17,672 nt of DNA, taken from an uncultured Coriobacteriaceae bacterium (lineage in GTDB: Bacteria; Actinomycetota; Coriobacteriia; Coriobacteriales; Eggerthellaceae). Position numbers and translations under genes: made by a program. The notes beneath the pieces are model-generated. The model was not told the DNA's origin and did not search any database. It saw only the letters and a program-made list of their open reading frames with translations. The DNA is taken from assembly GCA_900550385.1 (NCBI GenBank), contig URRZ01000038.1, positions 1-17,672 on the forward strand. The letters are read 5' to 3'. Below, one piece after another: positions 16,167 through 17,672 of the stretch (position 1 is its first letter; each line of letters opens with the position of its first letter).

Positions 16167-17099
16167 TTATTCCTCCAAAGCCGCTGCGCCACCGACGATC
16201 TCGGAGATCTCCGTCGTGATGGCACCCTGACGGACACGGTTGTACAGTCTGGTCAACGTTTCGACCATTTCGTTGGCGTTGTCGGTCGCCGACTTCATAG
16301 CCGTGCGGCGCGCGCCTTGCTCGGCTGCCGCAGAGTCGATAAGGGCGTAGTAGAACGTGTTGCGCAGGTACGCCTTCATCATCTCGTACAGAACCTTCGT
16401 GGGTTCGGGCTCGAACTCGATGTCGCCGGGGAGGACTTCCTCCTCCTTGTCGACGAACTTCTCGAAGACGTCCTCCTCCTCCTTCGGCGTGAGGCCCAGC
16501 ACCTCGGCGTAGGGCTTCAAGTCGACCGGCAGGACCTGCTGCTCGATGAGCACCTGCTCGGCGCCGTTCTTCGCATGGTTGAAGATGAGGATGACCTCGT
16601 CGTTGCGACCATAGCGATAGCCGTCGCCCACGTATTGGGAGATCTCGGCCGCCTCTTCGTAGGTCGGATCGGCCGACAGGTCGCGGAACTCGAAGACCGG
16701 CTTCATGTTGCGGTAGTTGAAGTAGCTGATCGCCTTCTTGCCGCAAGCGATGACCTCGACTTCGATTCCCTGACGCTGCTTCTCCTTGATGAGCTTTTCC
16801 GCATGACGCAGCACGTTGCTGTTGAAGCCGCCCGCCAAGCCGCGGTCGGAGGTGACGACGATCACCACCGTGCGTTTGATCTCGGCGTGCTTCACCAGCG
16901 TGGGTTCGTCATCGAGCGTTGCATACTTAGCGGTGTTGATAAGCATGTCGGAGATGATGTTCGCCCAAGGCAGCGCATTCACCGCACGGTCGGTGGCGCG
17001 GCGGATCTTGGCCGCCGCAACCATCTCCATCGTGCGCGTGATCTGCTTCGTCGAGCTGACCGAGTTAATGCGCCTTTCTATGTCGTGAAGGTTGGGCAT
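16167..17099 (-). CDS. atpG: ATP synthase F1 gamma subunit
   Basis: This 310-residue rotor shaft sits inside the alpha3beta3 head. The N-terminal coiled-coil helix (LHDIERRINSVSSTKQITRT), the SDRGLAGGFN motif at 84-93 and the C-terminal helix (AMKSATDNANEMVETLTRLYNRVRQG) are all present and conserved. It is somewhat longer than the usual 285-295 residues, because of a charged stretch (about 204-236, KEEEDVF...DKEEEVL...EPEPTK) before the conserved C-terminal helix. GGTAGG lies in the 12-bp gap after the atpA stop. Its own stop is directly abutted by the atpD ATG. Confidence 0.97.
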   Translation of the reverse strand: MPNLHDIERRINSVSSTKQITRTMEMVAAAKIRRATDRAVNALPWANIISDMLINTAKYATLDDEPTLVKHAEIKRTVVIVVTSDRGLAGGFNSNVLRHAEKLIKEKQRQGIEVEVIACGKKAISYFNYRNMKPVFEFRDLSADPTYEEAAEISQYVGDGYRYGRNDEVILIFNHAKNGAEQVLIEQQVLPVDLKPYAEVLGLTPKEEEDVFEKFVDKEEEVLPGDIEFEPEPTKVLYEMMKAYLRNTFYYALIDSAAAEQGARRTAMKSATDNANEMVETLTRLYNRVRQGAITTEISEIVGGAAALEE

Positions 17100-17111
17100 A
17101 CGCTACCTACC

Positions 17112-17672
<561 letters not shown>

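Overview
The window is GC-rich DNA, very probably from an anaerobic actinobacterium of the Eggerthellaceae (Eggerthella/Gordonibacter-like, class Coriobacteriia). This is inferred from four things: an actinobacterial-style DnaE with an intact PHP domain; a Gram-positive-type F1 operon (alpha-gamma-beta-epsilon); a very large BadF-type activase, typical of strict anaerobes; and a LuxR-type regulator divergent from membrane-protein and transporter genes. No database search was possible, so the taxonomy is an inference.

Layout. 1-357 holds no recognisable gene, but carries a 21-bp inverted repeat (24-44 / 100-120) with a third related copy, and a 3 x 9-bp tandem repeat. 358-4628 (minus) is a two-gene unit, dnaE then truA, joined by a TAATG overlap. 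4955-8247 (minus) is a three-gene unit: a small four-helix membrane protein, an EamA/DMT-type transporter and a YtcJ-like amidohydrolase, with hairpins in both intercistronic gaps. It is divergent from a LuxR-type regulator (8628-9410, plus), across a 380-bp control region holding two similar dyads 30 bp apart. 9588-14057 (plus) is one 1489-residue protein with two BadF/HgdC-type activase domains and HgdB/DUF2229-like C-terminal parts. A strong bidirectional terminator (14190-14217) separates it from the convergent F1-ATPase genes atpA(partial)-atpG-atpD-atpC (minus), which run to the right edge.

How the parts fit. dnaE/truA and the atp genes are housekeeping. The LuxR/4-TM/EamA/amidohydrolase block looks like a self-contained module: sense a signal, import an unknown compound, hydrolyse it in the cytoplasm. 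The big activase looks like an independently transcribed ATP-driven low-potential electron donor, or a self-contained redox enzyme. Its Cys pairs are spaced exactly like those of the classical 2-hydroxyglutaryl-CoA dehydratase activator, but no dehydratase partner lies beside it. The least explained parts are this protein, the LuxR module with its paired dyads, and the left-edge repeat element.
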